A stretch of DNA of 64,000 nucleotides from Cymbidium sinense (taxonomy: Eukaryota; Streptophyta; Magnoliopsida; Asparagales; Orchidaceae): positions 86,382,114 to 86,446,113 of the forward strand of contig CM038228.1 in the NCBI GenBank assembly GCA_021442155.1, read 5' to 3'. The first letter of the stretch is position 1. The number at the start of each line of letters is the position of its first letter. Positions 11,064-23,829 of the stretch are shown here, piece after piece. The notes under the pieces were generated by a model. The model had not been told where the DNA came from and did no database searches. It saw only the letters and a program-made list of their open reading frames with translations. A program made the translations under genes and the position numbers.

Positions 11064-12654
11064 TTCATCTATCTCCCCTTTTCGATAAAAGAGAGGATAA
11101 ATGAAAATAGAAATATATATAACATCTCTTGTTTGGATGACACGCAGATATGTAGATATTCTTATTAGGGTGATCGGGTACGACATTGAGGAAATGTGTA
11201 TTATCTCGAGAGAAAGAAATTACCACCCTACAATGGACCTAATCACCTCAATAAGGACTCCTAAGGATTATGGGTCTTCGAAATGTACCAGAGATTCTTC
11301 CCCTATTTTACATGGAAAAGTAAAGTAGGATTTATTTTAAACTGGGTTCGTTAAGTTCCCTATAAGGGCAGGCCCTCATAGTTAATTACAACAAAAGGAA
11401 TAGGATTCCTTAGGAATACTCTCGATAATGGTAAATGATCGTTGTCTCCAAAGATTTTGAAAGGGTAAGACTATCAATTGATTAGTTTATTTTCAGAAAG
11501 TCAAGTGGAATCGATCAAGAGGAGGGAGTTCTTATCGAAGCCAAATGAAAACAAGTATTGGATGCTTAAGATACTAGGAATCCTAGTAAGCATCCCAAAC
11601 TACCCTATGGTTAGGCTTTACATTTTTAAAATTGAGTTAAATTATTTGAGTTGAATTTTTATTAGAAATGTAAGGCTTATAATTCCATGATACAAGGTTA
11701 TGGAAATGCCTAAGAGGTAAGAATTTATGCTTAGGGCCCACAAATGAGAGAAATAATCTCAGAACCTAAATCTAAGGAGCTTTGGCGAGGGCCAAAAGCA
11801 CGACCTAAATCTAAGACTAAAATGAGTATTTAGTTTAGCTCTATAAGAGAGGATAAACCACCCGACTGTTGGACTTACAACCGCTTGCAGATGGCTACCA
11901 ACTAACTCCTACGATTTTAAATTCATGTAGGCAAGTCTTATGTTTATGCAAGATAATAAGGTTGTTATTTATTTAAAAAGAGACTAAGTCCTTAAACTCA
12001 CTCCCTTAGAGACTAGATCATGTAAGAGTATGACATATGATCTAAATCTAATGCAATTTGTATTACATTTTATGTTCATATTTGGACAATCACTTGACTC
12101 AGGCTATAGGATTTTTATGCCTAATGCATGAGAAATTAGATCATGTGCCAAAATTAGCAAGATAAAGAGGTGTGTTTCCACCATGGCTCTCACAGATCAA
12201 GCCAAGGTAAGGGTGGATGCCCTCCAATCAAGAGTGAAATAATATGCTTTTATGCATGATGTTAGAAAAGTAGTACTCATCCAGCTAAGGGGTTACTAAT
12301 TCTTTTATTTTGATTTTTACCCTAAGCTTTAGGTGAGATTATGAGTTATGAATTTTTAGTTTTGGGTTGATTAATTTGGTAGAAGATTTATTTTTCTCTA
12401 AGAGCCTAATCGTCATCCAGGACATACATCAAGCAAGAAAGAAACTAAGAAAAAGATGTCGTCTTAATGCACAAGCTAAACAAAAAAATCAAATATTTTA
12501 TAAAGCTAGCGCAAAAGAATAAAATACCAAGTGTGGTCGGGCACCACCTCACAAACCCAAAAAATAAATTGGGTTGCCATGCTCTACCCTTATACAACCC
12601 GAATTACAAATGAATTAATTTACAATCAAGTAAGGAAATTCATGTAATGGGGGT

Positions 12655-12716
12655 CTTCATTTCTTCATTTCTTCTTTCTTCGTTCTTCTTTTCTTCTTTC
12701 TTCTTTTAGTTCCTTC
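12655..12716. repeat. CTT/GAA-rich low-complexity tract in LTR
   Basis: Runs of CTT/TTC on the plus strand (GAA in element orientation). The equivalent tracts in the other LTRs are GAA-rich at about 42420-42475 and 54650-54712. Being conserved in three copies, it belongs to the LTR and is not a random expansion. Confidence 0.7.
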
Positions 12717-15499
12717 ATTTGGATGGTTGGAAGGTGGTTGCTCCAAAGACTTCACATGGTACATAAGACATAGTCTTATGACTAATGCTCATCCTAATCC
12801 CCCATAACAATCATTCCAAAATCCTAATTGCAAAAATTACATGAAAAAAAGTAAATCTAACTAACACCTACAAAATAGATATTAGCTAAACAAACCATAC
12901 AAATCCCAAGCATGTATGTTGGACTTAGCACTCCACATATGGGTAACCAAGTCCACTTGCCTATAGGATTATGCCTATATGTTTTGCCTAAAGCAGTTAT
13001 ATTTTTATTACAGTGCCCCTTAAGCACAATCTCTTGTAGAAAATAATGATTAGACTAAATCATCCTACCATTCATTCTATGCACATTCACCCTAACATCT
13101 AGACTAAAATAAAATATAACAAAAAAAGCAAACATCAAACCATGCACCGCCCTAACCTAAAGCTAGAAGTAGTGACTTAGTATAACGTGTGTGCTTTAGA
13201 AGGCTTGTGTGGTATGCTTAGCTATGGCTTTAATGTTTAGAATTTCTAAGTGTGAAGATGTTCAACTTAGAAGGGTGGTTTCATTTAAGTGTTTAGTTTA
13301 TTTGGATTGATTTTATTTGATGCTTTGTTTAGGTTTGAATGAATCCTATAATTAATTACTAAGTGTTGTAAAGAGAGGGAAAGGATAAGAGAACGTCCCT
13401 TTCCTTCTCTATCTTAAGTAATTTCTAAAATAGATTCATGTTTAACTTTGTTTAGTGAATGTCTTATTATGTGTTTTAATTAATCTTAAGTTTAGATCAA
13501 CTCTAAACAAACATAGTCAAAGAGAAAGACATTTTAAGATTAAGTAAAGTGAAATAACATCAAAAAACACACACCACTTTATTTCTTTCCCAACATATAT
13601 AACATGCATATGGATGAATCCTAAGCATATTTATACATGCAAATGAGAATGTTTATCACTCATTAATGATGAATGCTAAGTAATATCACTTAATAAAATT
13701 TAGATGCTTTATGATGCATGATTTTTATTAAGTAGAAAAGGATTATTCTTTTATCCTTTGTTCATATGCACATGTGTATGTATGAAAGGCATAAGTGAGT
13801 ACATCGCCATTGTTAGCACTAGGGGTGTAAGGTACAAGACTTACTTAGGGCTACTTAAAGCCTCATAACCCTGGGGTTCTCTAGACTAATATACCACTTT
13901 CCTTAAATACATATGCATGTACAAAAGAAGTAAATGGAAAAACAAAGATGCAATAATTTATATGCATTTGATTTTTGGTTTGATTGTTTAATTTATATGT
14001 GTGAATGTAAAGATCCCTCTTAAGTTATAACATGGAAGAGGATAAGAGTATATTTTAAGCAAGTGTTTTATTCTTTTAAAAGAACTATACACTTTACAAA
14101 TCTTATTCAAATCCACATTAAGAGGAAAGAAAGGAAGCAAATAAAAGACACATTTTAATATTCACATGCAAGCTTATAAATAAAGTATAAGTAGCATACC
14201 TTTTAGTTATGATATTTGATTTATTGGTTTTAAAAATAATTTTGAATTTAATAGTGATAATAGCCATTCATATTTTTAGTTTAGGCAAAACATGCAATTT
14301 GACATAAAGAAACATGTCATTTTAATTTTGATTTTTAAAAGATATGGATGCATGAATTTCATATGACATACACATTTAACATACTAGGAAAGAAATAAAG
14401 TGATGAAAGTAATGTAAATTTAGTCACCTTAATTAATTCTTAAAGACAGTCATATGAAATAAGAAAGTTTAAAGTAAATCAAAGTTTGTTTAATGTGATT
14501 TTTGTTTTGAATTTGCTTTATGTTTGATTTAGGAAATGTGAAAGAATGTTTGCTGGTCCTAACCCATTTCCTCCATATGTGAGTTAATTTAGTGTGTTCT
14601 TAGGATCATTAGGTGATTTTTATATTTTGTTTAGGTTAAGGTGTGAATTAAGTGTGTTAATTACCCCTTACCTACACCACTTTAGCATACTTAACCAAAT
14701 AATTACGAGCCAATGGATGACATAAAACCACACAAGAAATTTAAATCAGTAATGCACCTAAGAAAGGAAGGTATCTAATACAATTGGCTCATGATTAATG
14801 ATTAATTAAGCTAAAGGGTTTAAGTTAAGTACTTTCATAACCCTCCCCACACATGTGGATTAGGTTTTGATTTTCTTAAACCACTTAGGTTGTTGAACAC
14901 CTAAGCATCTACCGAAGATGAATTAGTTAAGTTCTAGAAGATTTTAGAATATTATTAATTTAATTAGGTAGGTAATTAGTGGATTAATTCTTAATTATGT
15001 TTGGATTAGGGAATAAAGAGAGGGTTTTAAGGAATAGCTTAAGAAAAATATCCAAAAATTATTTCCTAAACCTCCTATTCACTTAAACAAATCTTAATTA
15101 ACTTAATTAAGGGATTAAACTATTGATTAGACACTTAATTAGGCTTAATTACATGAGGAGAGTAATTAGGAATGAATCTAGTAATTAACCTAATTAAAAT
15201 ACTAATAAATCCCAAGAAAATTAAAGGAGGCGGAAGTCATCCCACTAAATATACATGAGAAGCTTGAGATTAATTAATAAAATAATTAGAGAGTAATTAG
15301 CCTAATTACATTCCGAATAAAACATAAATTTAGAGAATAACACTATTTAAAATCCATAAAAATTAATTTTATAATATTCTACATTCAATTATCTTTCATA
15401 TGCAATTTATTTCATATTTTCTTATTTTTTTACACTTAGATATGAATATTTGAAGTTTCCATGATTAATTAGATAATTAAATAGCCTAATTACACAGTT

Positions 15500-15640
15500 A
15501 ATCCCGTCGGTGCCACGTGGAGGCTGACGCGGTGCGTACTTTCCATGTGGCATGATGGAAGAGGCTATTTAAGTAGTCACATCATAGCGCTGCGTTAGCG
15601 GTGGCGCTATGCGCTTTCTCTCCATCAGTTTGATCAAGGA
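15500..15640 (-). promoter_or_regulatory. GC-rich LTR block with G-box motif (L2)
   Basis: Contains CCACGTGG (CACGTG at 15514-15519) and, 30 bp on, the decayed form CATGTG (15544-15549). In L1a it is the other of the two sites that is intact. It precedes TATTTAAGTAG and a run of GCG/GCGC words. A regulatory role is inferred. Confidence 0.4.
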
Positions 15641-16724
15641 TCGAATGGTTGAGATTAAACCCACGGTATTAAAGGATTTAAATGATAGATCTATGTGGAT
15701 TAATCATGGCCGTCCATCTAAAATGCACGGATGGATGACCCATGATTCATCCTTGAGTTCTCCTGCAGGAAGGGGGAGCCGTCCACCTTCCATGGCAAGA
15801 TTTGAGCTCAACCCACACCATCATCATGCAAGGAAGATCGCATCCAATGGGTAGTTTCTCATGGGTTGAAACTTTACTTCAGAAAGGACCACACTATGGA
15901 TAAATTAAGCTCAGTTTCATGGCATACCTTGCTACAGGCTATCACCGGCGCCCGATTCCCTTGGAGAAGCTTCGTTTAGTGGAGACGAAGCTTTGTAGAA
16001 GTTTTGAGGTGTTGAAATTGGATGGATATTCCTAGAGGCCAATTTCACCTCAAGAGTCATCCTCCCTTTCTTGGAGAACTTGTGTGAAGCTTGGAGTGAG
16101 TTCGATTTGATCCTCTAAGGGAGCTTAAAGGAGGAATTGGCTTGGTGTTGAGTACTGAGTGAGATGGATTTCATGTGGAGCTCCCTATTTTCTATGAAAA
16201 CGAGAAATGGAAATAAATTTCACCTAGGGATCACTTGGAAATGGTTCCTTTGGCTTCCCTTTGCTTAATCAATTTGTGCCAGATGAATTCAAATGAAATT
16301 AGGGGAGTATATCTCCTTGAAGGATCGGATGCAAAGCTCCTTTACTATTTTGGTCCAATTGACCACCTCGAGGGTTTGTTAGCATTGAGGTGTCCTTCAA
16401 TTGGTTTGAGTGAGGAGTAGTGGAGCTCCCATGTGAATTGAGTGGAGGGAGATTCCATGTGCTTAATTTCAAGTGAGGTGGTTTTAGCCTTGGGACCCAA
16501 ACCCATTGTGTTAGGTGCACCACACTCACTAGTGTCCACTAAGAGGGTGCCAAGTGGCTATGAAGAAGATTTGACCAAATTCAAAGTGAATTTGGCCAAA
16601 TTTATCCTATGGGCTAAGGGTAAAATGGTCATTTGGCTTGGGTTTCAATGTGAATATGTTCAATATGATTGAAAAATTGGTTAGACCAAGTTTCATTGAA
16701 TTTGGAATTGATTTGATATGATTT

Positions 16725-17560
16725 GGCTCATGTTGACCCATTTAGGTCAAAATGGGTCAACTTGGGTCAAGTTGACCAATTGGTCAAACTGGGTCAAACC
16801 AAGGGTTGGGTCAAGTTCATATGATCATTTGGAATGTTTTGGCAACTTTTGTTTGGCTCAATTTGGTTTAGATTTGGTTTTGGTTCATTTGATTTCATTT
16901 AGGTCAAATGGGTCAAGTTGACCAATTTGACCCATTTGACTTATTTTAGATCATGGATTGGTTTAGGTTTCATTGGTCATTTGAAATAGAATGGTATCAT
17001 TATTTCTAATAAATTTGGTTAATATTTGGGTTTGGCTCAATTTGACCTTTTAGGTCAAGTTGGGTTCATGGTCAATTGGGCTAGGTTGGGTCTAGTTGGC
17101 TAATTAAGGCTTTGGTCAAGTTCAATAATCATTTTAGAATGAATTTGACCCATTGGTTTCAATAAATTTGGCTTAGATCAAGTTTTGACACATTTTGACT
17201 TTTCAGGTCAAGTTAGGTCAACTTAGGTCAAGTAGACAAATGGTCTTGGTTAGGCTCAAATGATGACTTGGACAAGTTCAAACATTAATCATGAATGAGT
17301 TTTGATCAATGGTTTCAGTCAATTTGGCATGTAGTAGAGTTTTCCTAGTTTAGGTTTCATTTTAGTCAAATGTTGACTTGGTCAACCCTTAGGTTTGACT
17401 TGGTTTGACCCAATTTTAGTGATTGATCATCTCATGATGATTGTTGCTCACAATGTGAGGCTTAGTTGGGTTTAGTTCAATCCAATTTGGGTAGGATTAG
17501 AATTTGGCTCATAAGGGGTACTTTAGGTCACTTTGGGTCAAGTGAGCCTAAGTGAATCAA
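16725..17560. repeat. TTGACC/GGTCAA-rich tract of LTR L2
   Basis: I count 14 copies of GGTCAA or TTGACC between about 16730 and 17060 alone. The motif recurs less densely to about 17560. It is homologous to the tracts in the other LTR copies. Confidence 0.75.
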
Positions 17561-18442
17561 ATGGCTTGATCAAAGCTTGATTTAGTTTGATTGAACTCAC
17601 ATATGGACTTATGATTGAAATATAAATCCATTTGCAAGAGATTGAAGTCAAATGGGTTTTGATTTATTTGACAATTTCAAGTTCAAAGGGTGAACATGAG
17701 TTTGACTTGGGTTTGAATTTTTAATTTAGTTTTGGTTTAATGATTGAAGTTTGTATTTATATTTGGAATCATGATTGTAGGATTGATTAAATCATTAAGA
17801 AAAATCAAGAGTTTAGCTTGATTTGAATTGGATTTGGCTAAGTCCAAGAGTTCGACTTGAAAGGCTTAGGTTGAATTTTGGTTGAATTTGAGTTTGATTT
17901 TGGATTTAGTTTGATTGATTTGAATTTATATTTCATTTATTTATCTGAATATAAATAAGAATATAAATGAGTTGTGAGAAAATTTCATGAGTTTGAATTG
18001 ATTTTGGATAAGTTCATAAGAGGAAAATCAAAGTGACTTAGGAAAGATTTTGGAATTTGATTTAGATTTCAATCATAGGATTCAATCATGGGTTTCAATC
18101 ATTTGGAATTGATTCATGATTTGAGAAAATCCATTAAATTGATTCAAGGTCTGATTGAGAGTTGAAGTTGATATGAGTTTGGAGTTTGACTTGAAAGAAG
18201 GAAGTGAGGATTTGGTTTAAGCTATAGGGTAGGCAAATTTTCTAACACCCCTAAGGCATGACCTATTCCTATGGCTAACTCTTCTAAGTCTCTAGGGTTA
18301 GGTTGAGTGTCCACCTAATCATTAGATGTGTCTTAAGATTAAGCAACTCTTAAAGTGGAGAAGTCTTATGTCTAAGGCGGAGAGGTTGAGAGCTCATCTT
18401 AAAAATGGGGTCAACAAAGGGCGACCAATAGGTGTGATGTGA

Positions 18443-18674
18443 TTGACAAGGTACACCACATGTATTAGTGCTGACCGAAATGATCAATAACACCAAACAA
18501 TCATAAGCACTAATAGAAACAGTCTACTTATAGCCCAAGGTGTAGAAGGAATTCAGAGCTTAGTGCAATGTGACTATGCTTATACATAAGGGAGGGAAGG
18601 AGGAATCCATTAGGGATAGAGTAAGTGAACCTTCCACTAGGGAAGCAGGTTCAAGTCATCCACAAAGGCGATGA
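18443..18674 (+). pseudogene. Antisense reading frame next to 3' LTR of E1 (degenerate)
   Basis: Runs opposite to pol, starting 27 bp inside the LTR boundary. Read in the same frame as the open frame at 48483-48719 in E2, it gives STNRNSLLIAQGVEGIQSLV, against STNRDNLLLTQVVEGIQSLM in E2. It keeps the frame over about 50 codons, broken only by point-mutation stops. After one frameshift the C-terminus (RDRVSEPSTREAGS) also matches, and both copies end at the same TGA. Tat-clade elements are known to carry extra ORFs, sometimes antisense, between pol and the 3' LTR. The function is unknown. Confidence 0.5.
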
Positions 18675-21464
18675 GAGGTTTGATTTGAGTATCACTGGGG
18701 AGAGAAATTGATTTGATTTGTTTAATTTGTTTAATTATGTTTATTTTGACTCCATCGGGGATAGAAAAGTGAACACTCCACTGCGAAGGCAAGTTCAAGT
18801 CATCCACTAGGGAGGAAGAGTTGTGAAATCTACTGAGGGATTAGAATTCTGAGATCCACTGGGGAGCTAGAAAGATTTGCATCTCACCGAGGAGAAGAAA
18901 AATATTTTGATTTAGATTGATTGATTATTTTATTTATTTCATTGGATTTGTTTCAAATTTTTTTATATTTTGAGATGGGTCCTGTTGGTTTGCGATGGAT
19001 TGTATTGAGTAGGGGCCGTGATGGCCTTGATTTACCAATCCAAAGAGGTAGTCCAAAGTAGGGCTATCCAACCAAAGGAATGTGTTTCGGTATGCAGCAG
19101 CTATACTAGGAAGAAAGCATAGTAGACTTAGATCCTCCAAAGTTGGGACCAGTTGTTGGGGTGATCTATTGACAAGGAAATAGATAGAACCTAACCTAGG
19201 GCTGACTATTGAGTGAATGCTGCTGGGGGATTTAAATTAGCTCAAAGATAGTCAAAGATTGATTTCATTTTTTTAGTTTGTTTTGATTATGATGGATCCC
19301 ATAGGTTTGCGATGGGCTACACTGAGCAGAGGTCATGGATTCCTAGACCTAACTCAGATTTACCAATCCAAAGGGAGTAGTCTACAAACCACAAGGTAGG
19401 ACTTACCAACTAAAGGGATGCCTTTCGGTTTGTAGTGGTCAAGTTAAGAAGAAAGCACGGGGACTCACATCTTCTAGAACAAGGAACCACAGGGGTGATC
19501 CGTTGGTAAGGAAATAGATCAAACCCGACCTAGGGCTGACTATTGAGTGAATGTTGTTGGGGGACTTAAATCAGCTCAAAGATAGTCAAAGATAATTTTA
19601 TTTTTTTTTAATTTATTTTGATGAATTTCATTGGTTTGCGATGGATCACACTGAGAAAGAGCTTATATCAGCCTAGACCTAACTCAGATTTTCTAAACCA
19701 AAGGGAATAGCTTCTCGACCCATGGGAGGACTATCCGACCAAAGGAGTGCCTTTCAGTTTGTAATGATCAATTAAGGAAAAAAGACTCTGAAACTAAAAG
19801 CACTACATCTTCCATTACAAAAAGACCACTGAGGTGATAAGTTGTTTTGAACAACAAATCAAACCCAACTTAGGGATGCCCATCAATTTGCGACAGTCAT
19901 GCTAGAAAGAATGCGTCATAGTATTATATCTTCCAAAGCAGAATGACTGTCGGGGAAATTTGCTTGTGGAAAAATAGATCAAACCTGACCTAAGGCTGAC
20001 TATGGAGTGAGTACTGACCCGGGGATTTATCTCAACTGAGGTAGTCAGCAATTTCTATAGTGAGTTTTGTTGACACTACCCTAAAGTTAGGATGCCTGCC
20101 TGGAAAAAAGGGCCCTTTGGGGGCTTGAATTCCTAATCCACAAGCGAATTAATTAATTATTTATTTGTTTAGTTTCTTTTATAGTGGACCTTATTGGTTT
20201 GCGAGGGATCAAACTGAGAAGGAGCTTATATTAGCTTAGCCCTCTCTTAGATTTACTGAACTAAGGGAGAATCTATGGATCCGCTGAACAAATTCTCCAA
20301 CCACAGGGGTGGCTACTAGGAAAGGGGGACTGCGCAATCCAAGAGTAACATGGGTAGTGTCTAAATGGGGTCGCAAAAGACATGATCCAAATAGAATGCT
20401 CGTAGGGAGAGGGGCCGCTAAGGGCTTAATCCAAAACCCTGGAGAAGATGACATGGCTAATCATATATCAAATAGGTATTTGGTGGCCAACTCAAGGAGA
20501 AAGCTTAGGGACTCACATCTGCCAAGAGTGGTTTATCCGGTGAGTCATCGATAGAACATCAACCAACCTAAGGTGCCATTGTAGCAATCGCCTAGAAGAA
20601 AGCTCGGGACTCACATCTTCTATAGTGAAATAAATTGGATAGTCTCTTCTTGACAAGTGCCACCTAGGGTGACTATGAGTGAATGCCACCGGGGACTTAT
20701 ATCACTCAAATGTAGTCAAGAGGAAAGGAGCCTCTGGGGACTTATCCTAAACCTCAAATATATTCGACTGAGTTAATGCATGGTGGTTAGTTCAAGAAGA
20801 AAGCACGGGAACTCACATCTTCTTAAACAAAATCAACACGAGGTAGCTTACTGGCTGAGTAGTGAAGACTACCAAATTAACAAGGCGCTCATTGGTTTAC
20901 AATGGTCAAATTAGGAAGAAAGGGCAGGGACTCACATTTTCCAACAAATGACCATTGGAGTGACATACTAGCAAGGTAGCTTGTAGACCTGACCTAGAGC
21001 AACTAATGAGTGAGTGTCATAGGGGGCTTGCTCCTACATCAAAATAGCTCGAGGAGAGGATATGTGTTTATTTTTGTGCTTGTGTAAAAAGGAATAGGAC
21101 GTCGCTAGGGAACTCTTACACCTACCTTAAAATGCACTGAGAAATTTGATGAAATGGCACCATGGATGGAAACAGGAATACCAACTAAGAAAGGATGTCG
21201 CTCAGGTTCTCCTACACCTAACTTAGTTGTGCTAGTCAAAATAAGATGCCTCTTGGGTTCTCTCACACCTATTCTAATAGCACTGGGAGATTGTGTTTTT
21301 GTTGTGAAAGAGGGATAGGATGTCGCTAGGGGACTCTTGCACTTATCCTAAACACATCATGGTGGATTCACAAGACAAGCAAACAATGCTTTGAAAGAAG
21401 GATATTTTGATGAAATGGAATCAGATTTTTGTTGATTGATAGAATTATTTTTAAAGCATGATTT
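18675..21464. repeat. 3' untranslated region of E1 with diverged tandem repeats
   Basis: A phrase like GGTTTGCGATGGAT recurs near 18990, 19306, 19632 and 20197, together with GACTATTGAGTGAATG... about 240 bp further on, giving diverged units of about 320 bp (the last about 560). A shorter element (GGACTCACATCTTCTA and variants, preceded by GAAGAAAGC) recurs at 19460, 20515, 20600, 20815 and 20930. At 21095-21360 four units of about 60-80 bp share GGATGTCGCTAGGGGACTC-like text. E2 has the equivalents. No coding region is supported. Confidence 0.6.
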
Positions 21465-22562
21465 TTATGGGTAGTCTTTCTTCAAATATAGCCCATTAAT
21501 TAGAAGCATTGGGTGTTCCCCTTTACAATCAATAAGCTGATAAAATTCTCCTTAGTAGGCCTTCTCTTTGACATAGGGGCCTTCCCAAATGGGTTCAAAT
21601 TCAATGGGCAACAATTGGTCTCCTTAGAAATAACACAAGTTCTCTTACTAAAAAAGACCAAGGGTGGATCGGCTTGTTGTAAGCTTGAATCATTTTGGCC
21701 TTGTATAACTCGAGGTTCTGGCACGCCTAAAGGCAACTCTCCTCTAAACCTTCAAGCTCTACTAATCACAACTTTGTATTCTGCTCTATAGTGATCTTGT
21801 TACCCAATGCTATCCTTAGTGAAGGGAGTTGGACTTCTAAAGGTAGAACAGCTTCAGACCCATACACTGAGGAGAATGGGGTAGATTGAGTTGGGGTTCA
21901 GTGTGTGGTGCGATAGGCCCACAAGGCTTCAACCAAGTGCTCATTCCACTACTTCTTATTATCATCAAGAGTCTTCTTTAGTATCTGGATGAGAGTTTTG
22001 TTGAATGCTTTTGCTAAGCCTTTTACTTTGGGGTAGTAGATGGTGGAGTATCTCCATCTATACCATGTCTTCTGGCAAAGCTATTGATCTTAGTGCTTTT
22101 GAATGCAGTACCATTATCGGATATAATTCATCGAGGCACCCCAAACCTATATACGATATGGTTCCTAAAAAATTGAAGCACATGCTGAGTGACCTCTCTG
22201 AGTGGGATTGCCTCTGCCCACTTGGAAAAGTAGTCGATGGCAGCTAAGATGAATCGATGCCCCTTGGAAGATGGAGGATCGATAGGACCCACAATGGTGG
22301 TACCACAACACATAAATGGCCATGAGGCTAATGTAAAGTGTAGAATGTTGGGTGGTTGATGTAAGACCACACCATGTACCTTACACAAATGACATCTCCT
22401 AGTTACATCCATACAGTCTGTAATCATCGAAGGCCAATAGTATCCTAGTCTCCTGATCTCCGTCTTCATCTTTGGACTAGATTGATGTGCTCCACATAGA
22501 CCTGAATGTACCTCAGTTACAATTCCATGGGCTTTGTGTTTATCTAAACAACATAACCACAT
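21465..22562 (-). pseudogene. Integrase of E1 (pol C-terminal end)
   Basis: Integrase inserts retroelement cDNA into host DNA. The frame 22562-22128 begins with the HHCC zinc region (EVHSGLCGAHQ ... RRCHLC) and enters the core at GPIDPPSSKGHRFILAAIDY. The position of the first catalytic Asp reads Thr (CGTTIVG). The second Asp is kept in the SDNGTAF motif just below 22128. The Glu position reads Lys (GLAKAFNKT), near 22010. After frameshifts the C-terminal part is seen at 21736-21465, ending with INGLYLKK and DYP, then a TAA at 21465-21467. Inactive by stops and by loss of two of three catalytic residues. Confidence 0.85.
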
Positions 22563-22658
22563 TTGGTCAAAGGACCATCGATACAGGGTGCCATCAACAA
22601 GAGCATAGGAGAGAGCTCTTTATTTCACCTGATGGGCTTGTGGCTTTTCTTGAGGTAG

Positions 22659-23290
22659 TTAACTGGTGTTCAAATAGTCTATGAACAGTTGCCTCCAATC
22701 TAGCTCCTTGTTTTTATAGGCAATGCCAACCTCCCCTTCAAGAGAAAGTTTCTCGATGAGTTCAACATCAATAAGAGACATGACTTGTCTATTTTGGACC
22801 CTTATTGGAATGGACTCATCTTCAAGACATGCCAATTCTTTGGCAAGTTTGGCCAAAGCATATTACGTTCTTCGCCGGGAACCTTAGATGGTGACTTCGT
22901 GGATTTGCTACTTCATGGTATACATGGTAATGACAGGACTCACAATATGATTGATGACCAACGAGAATCCCCAAAGATGTTGATGCTCTTGACAGATAGC
23001 TAACTCTGACAGTAATCAAAGCCTCATACCATTGTTGGTGTAGGATTGGAAAGATAGTATGAAATCTCATCACATCACTCTGGAGTTAGAGAACTATTCT
23101 ACCCCTTTTCTAGATAAGATCGTGGTGCTTCCCCTTTATGAAAAGAAGTTACACCATCAAAATACATCTCCCATCGGTCAACCTCTAAGTTCATGATTTG
23201 TTCATCGGAGATCACTAAGAAGAATCAAGGAAGTGGGTGTGCTAAGAAATCGCTGCTTATCCTTTTACGCAGAGGGGTAATGTGATATCA
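22659..23290 (-). pseudogene. Archaeal-type (second) RNase H of E1
   Basis: Lies between RNase H and integrase, as in Tat/Ogre elements. Translated pieces: a remnant of the MYFDG start near 23160, then ALAKLAKELACLEDESIPI and the linker LDWRQLFIDYLNTS (22856-22659) that precedes integrase. The intact target for the solo LTR seen in E2 (GTAACTTCTTTTCAT in complement, about 23140) is present here without an insertion, which confirms the E2 insertion site. Several stops and a frameshift. Confidence 0.7.
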
Positions 23291-23313
23291 AACTGCGAGA
23301 GAATCATGGACCA

Positions 23314-23814
23314 TTATGCCAAACATCCAAATAGCATTGTCCATGTCATGAGATACAACAGTTGATTGGTTATGGAAATCAAGTTCACCTTATGAAAAAG
23401 CATATAGTGCCTTAGCTTTTGGGAGTCAAAGATCAAATCTAGGCAATATTTCTTAATAGGTGGGTAGTTCGTTTTAGCAGGAATCCGATGACGGTTGAGG
23501 TAGTAGAGAGCACTCTCCTTCCCTTTGTCATTGGCATGGGCCAACATGGCACCGAGGGAGTCATCCAATACAGTAGTGTAGAGAATGAGTGGCCTGCCTG
23601 AGATTGGGGTTGCTAGAATTGGCAACTTCACCAAATACTGCTTGATATCTTCAACGGCATGATGACACTTGTCATCCCACTTGAACTTGTCATCCTTTTT
23701 TACAAGTACTGAGAATGTCTTGCATCTCCCCAATAGGTTGAAAATAAAGCATCCTAGATATGCCAATCGTCCTTGGAAAGATCTAAGTTGAGTTAAATTA
23801 TTAGGAGGTGGCAT
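23314..23814 (-). pseudogene. RT connection and RNase H of E1
   Basis: Open frame of 166 codons. It starts in the RT-RNase H connection (PPPNNLTQLRSFQGRLAYLG) and passes FKWDDKCHHAVEDIKQYL into the Ty3/gypsy RNase H fold with PLILYTTVLDDSLGAMLAH and ALYYLNRHRIPAKTNYPPIK. The canonical first RNase H acidic residue appears as LDDS-type sequence. The longest unbroken piece of pol in E1. Confidence 0.85.
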
Positions 23815-23829
23815 TTCTAAGATAGCTTT

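Larger units (their letters stand above)
11062..18416 (-). mobile_element. 3' LTR of element E1 (L2), about 7.4 kb
   Basis: The start TGTTGACC is the complement of GGTCAACA, ending at 18416, directly beside the internal region of E1. The LTR reads leftwards to the TA microsatellite. Collinear blocks: one unit of the 180-bp repeat (about 17850-18020), the TTGACC-rich tract, a leader (about 15850-16200), a GC-rich block (15500-15640), then an AT-rich 4-kb part matching 39780-44090 in the solo LTR. It contains a CTT-rich tract at 12655-12716. No protein-coding content is supported. Confidence 0.85.

Noticed and set aside
10959..11186. Minus-strand ORF with Tyr-Ile repeats
   Set aside because: Translation of the TA microsatellite.
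20236..20554. Overlapping ORFs on both strands in the 3' region of E1
   Set aside because: E2 has a related frame (46764-46970), but both fall within the tandem-repeat region and only part of the text is shared. I found no sign of coding selection beyond DNA similarity.
22005..22684. Plus-strand ORFs at 22005-22247 and 22487-22684
   Set aside because: Opposite strand of the E1 integrase; the minus-strand reading has recognisable integrase motifs.
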